A stretch of 16,322 nt of DNA from Opitutales bacterium (GTDB taxonomy: Bacteria > Verrucomicrobiota > Verrucomicrobiae > Opitutales > CAG-312): NCBI GenBank assembly GCA_017623955.1, contig JAGAOA010000006.1, positions 1 through 16,322 of the forward strand. The letters are read 5' to 3'. The notes beneath the pieces were generated by a model, which had not been told where the DNA came from, searched no databases, and saw only the letters and a list, made by a program, of their open reading frames with translations. The first letter of the stretch is position 1; each line of letters starts with the position of its first letter. Shown in pieces: positions 14,359 through 16,322 of the stretch. Both the position numbers and the translations under genes were made by a program.

Positions 14359-15237
14359 ATGAATACTCTTTTGATAGATGGATATAATTTGGGCTTTCGT
14401 TGCTTTTATGCAATGCCTGATTTAACGCGTTCAGATGGCTTCCCAACTGGTGCTTTGCATGCATTTTTCAATAGCCTCATCAAACTTTCTGGAGAACACA
14501 CACCACACGCAACTGCTGTGTTTTTCGACAAAGGAGGCTCTGCTAGACATTTAAAAATTCACCCGAATTACAAAGCAAACAGACGCGAAGCTCCTGAAAA
14601 GTTTAAAAATCAAATCCCATCGATGAAGTATCTTTGCGAGATATTTGGATTTAATCCAACTGAAAAAGAAGGAATTGAAGCCGACGATATTCTTGCATCT
14701 ACGGCAATAAAAATAAAAAATAATGGAGATACTGCAATAATTGCAAGTGCTGACAAAGATTTTGCTCAACTTGTAGGACCAAATATTCGTCAAATATTGC
14801 CTCCTACTCCAAAAAATAAGGAGTGGACAATAATTGATAGTATCGGAGTTAAGACAAAATACGGAGTTACTCCTGCTCAAATTCCAGATTACTTAGCTCT
14901 CATTGGAGATTCTGTCGACAATATTGACGGTATTGTTGGGGTAGGTCCAAAAACTGCAGCAAAATGGCTTAAAGATTTTGGCGACATCGAAACTATCATC
15001 AAAAGATACGACTGGCTTAAACCTGATAAATTCCGCCCCTTAATAAAAGAGGGCGAAAACCTTTTGCGACGCAATCTAGAATTAATCAGACTGGATACAT
15101 CATTAGAAGTAGAAGTTCCTAAAATGATAACGCCTCAATTTGATGATATCATTGCATTCCTCGAAGAAATGGAAATGAAAAAGTCGCTAACTGGTTTGCG
15201 TAGATTTGCAAAAGAGCAATACGATATCACGCTTTAA
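14359..15237 (+). CDS. Standalone 5'-3' exonuclease (Pol I N-terminal type flap nuclease)
   Basis: A 292-residue protein with the full 5'-nuclease domain of DNA polymerase I but no polymerase part; the frame ends at 15237. The metal-binding acidic residues are visible: D7 (LLIDGYNLGFR), D57 (FDKGG), E107/D109/D110 (GIEADDILAS), D132/D134 (SADKDF) and D184/D187 (GDSVDNI). The YKANR motif (71-75) and the helix-hairpin-helix DNA-binding segment GVGPKTAAKWL (194-204) follow. It should remove RNA primers or flaps from DNA and may act with or instead of the Pol I domain; whether a polymerase A gene with its own nuclease exists cannot be seen here. It is divergent from iorA by 100 nt and ends 18 nt before the convergent Sel1-repeat gene. 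The leader has no Shine-Dalgarno sequence. Confidence 0.93.
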   Translation: MNTLLIDGYNLGFRCFYAMPDLTRSDGFPTGALHAFFNSLIKLSGEHTPHATAVFFDKGGSARHLKIHPNYKANRREAPEKFKNQIPSMKYLCEIFGFNPTEKEGIEADDILASTAIKIKNNGDTAIIASADKDFAQLVGPNIRQILPPTPKNKEWTIIDSIGVKTKYGVTPAQIPDYLALIGDSVDNIDGIVGVGPKTAAKWLKDFGDIETIIKRYDWLKPDKFRPLIKEGENLLRRNLELIRLDTSLEVEVPKMITPQFDDIIAFLEEMEMKKSLTGLRRFAKEQYDITL

Positions 15238-15255
15238 ACCAATTTACTTAATTAG

Positions 15256-16322
15256 TTATTTATTTATTTTACGTAAAGTTTCTTTGGCTTTCTTATTTCC
15301 AAGATTTGCCGATTTTCTGAAAAGAGCTACGCCGAGTTGTTCGTTTCTCTTTACGCCAGTACCTGTATAGTAACAAGCTCCCAAATGGAGCATTGCTTCA
15401 GAATTACCCGACTTGGCTGCCTCAGACAAAAACTTTATTCCATCCCTAAGATTTTGTTTTATCAATACTCCATCAACATACATACGTCCTAATACAGCTT
15501 TTGCCTCAACACCACCACGCAATGCAGCCTTGCGTAACCAATACGCAGCCTCTTGTGGATTTTTATCAGTGCCAACGCCATCTAAATAACAGCGAGCCAG
15601 ATTTTCCCAAGAATCGACGTTTCCGCTATTTGCAGCCCTTTCCAAAAGTTCGACGGCTTCTTTAGTACTACCACCTAAGCCCTGCAAGTAACATACTGCC
15701 AAATTGTTTTGTGCAACATCATATCCCATATCAGCCGATTTTCTATAATGTTCAAGAGCTAACGGAATACTTTTTTCAACAACAATTCCATTTTGATAAC
15801 ATACTGCTAAGTTGTTCAATGCTTCAGCATTAGATTTTTTTGCTGCATTTATCAGCAACTCTACTCCAGCCTTTGCATCGGAAATAACACCATTGCCTTC
15901 TAGATAATTCATACCTAACTTGAACATTGCGTTTGCATTACCTTTATCGACTGCATATTGTAATAGTCTGTTAGCTTCAAATACATCAGCTTTACAAGCT
16001 ACACCATTTAACAAAGCTAATGCTTTTGCATACGAGGCTTCAACATTCCCAAGTTCCGATAACTTCTGTACGCTTTCAAAAACAAGTTTCTTATTCTTTA
16101 AAGGCTTTCTATCTTCTATTCGCATTACAGCCAATTCAACTCCAGCACGCACTGAACCAAACGCAAATGCTTTTTCAAACATTATATGTGCTATATCGCG
16201 ATTTCTTGAATAACCTATACCTTTAGCATAACAAATACCCAAGGTACATGTGGCAGCAACAAAACCTTTTCTATCTAAAGATTTTAGACTCTTTATAGCA
16301 GCACTTACGTTTTTTTCTATCC
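15256..16322 (-). CDS. Sel1-like repeat protein, N-terminus cut by right window edge
   Basis: About 355 codons are visible and the frame is still open at 16322, so the start lies outside. A TTG at 16242 is only the Leu of a repeat (LGICYAKG), not a start. The chain has roughly eight Sel1-type alpha/alpha repeats of about 36 residues, with the pattern A...LG.CY..G.GV...A..L...AA..GN. Examples are AMFKLGMNYLEGNGV, NNLAVCYQNGIVV, NNLAVCYLQGLGG, ENLARCYLDGVGT and LHLGACYYTGTGV. It ends with a basic tail (KKAKETLRKINK). Sel1 proteins are protein-protein scaffolds, often exported; whether a signal peptide exists is outside the window. No binding partner is suggested by the neighbours. Only 18 nt separate it from the convergent exonuclease gene, with no hairpin terminator visible. 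Confidence 0.9.
   Translation of the reverse strand, partial: IEKNVSAAIKSLKSLDRKGFVAATCTLGICYAKGIGYSRNRDIAHIMFEKAFAFGSVRAGVELAVMRIEDRKPLKNKKLVFESVQKLSELGNVEASYAKALALLNGVACKADVFEANRLLQYAVDKGNANAMFKLGMNYLEGNGVISDAKAGVELLINAAKKSNAEALNNLAVCYQNGIVVEKSIPLALEHYRKSADMGYDVAQNNLAVCYLQGLGGSTKEAVELLERAANSGNVDSWENLARCYLDGVGTDKNPQEAAYWLRKAALRGGVEAKAVLGRMYVDGVLIKQNLRDGIKFLSEAAKSGNSEAMLHLGACYYTGTGVKRNEQLGVALFRKSANLGNKKAKETLRKINK

Noticed and set aside
16240..16242. TTG as start of the Sel1-repeat protein
   Set aside because: The frame stays open and keeps repeat-like sequence to the window edge, so the protein is simply cut.

Overview
The window is an AT-rich, gene-dense bacterial chromosome segment with no gap over about 205 bases and no tRNA, rRNA, CRISPR array or insertion sequence that I could see. 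The lineage is probably Verrucomicrobiota or a PVC relative. This is an inference from three things: a bacterial-type IleRS with an HIGTALNK signature, which is unlike the long Bacteroidota enzyme; a porin with an N-terminal 'LLETLVKKGMLTQQEA' helix; and a multicopy sialate O-acetylesterase family. An anaerobic, possibly gut-associated life is suggested by ferredoxin-type 2-oxoacid oxidoreductase genes next to the secreted carbohydrate esterases.

Layout. 1-2016 (minus): the 5' part of ileS, cut by the left edge, preceded by a small exported coiled-coil protein. 2196-2804 (plus): an exported protein with four EF-hand loops. 2828-2857: a bidirectional terminator. 2877-7530 (minus): three tandem exported SGNH sialate O-acetylesterase-like genes. 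The middle one is split by a one-base frameshift at a slippery AAAGGGA site. 7745-8706 (plus): a small membrane protein overlapping tlyA. 8772-10013 (plus): an outer-membrane porin, then a strong bidirectional terminator. 10086-14258 (minus): a five-gene unit, iorA-iorB-paaK-ACT protein-PaaI thioesterase, with junctions of 1-2 nt or an overlap. 14359-15237 (plus): a standalone 5'-3' exonuclease of the Pol I N-terminal type. 15256-16322 (minus): a Sel1-repeat protein cut by the right edge.

How the genes fit together. The five-gene unit looks like an arylpyruvate/arylacetate module. IorAB interconverts arylpyruvates and arylacetyl-CoA, the PaaK-type ligase links arylacetate to its CoA ester, the hotdog thioesterase can hydrolyse that ester, and the tandem-ACT protein may sense an amino acid. 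Its IorA lacks the C-terminal 2[4Fe-4S] ferredoxin domain of the classical enzyme. The esterase cluster probably removes acetyl groups from extracellular glycans such as O-acetylated sialic acids; the actual substrate cannot be read from the sequence. Many genes have A/U-rich leaders with little or no Shine-Dalgarno sequence.

I see no clearly unprecedented system here. The best leads are the frameshifted middle esterase, the ferredoxin-less IorA in its ACT-containing operon, and the uncharacterised small exported or membrane proteins.
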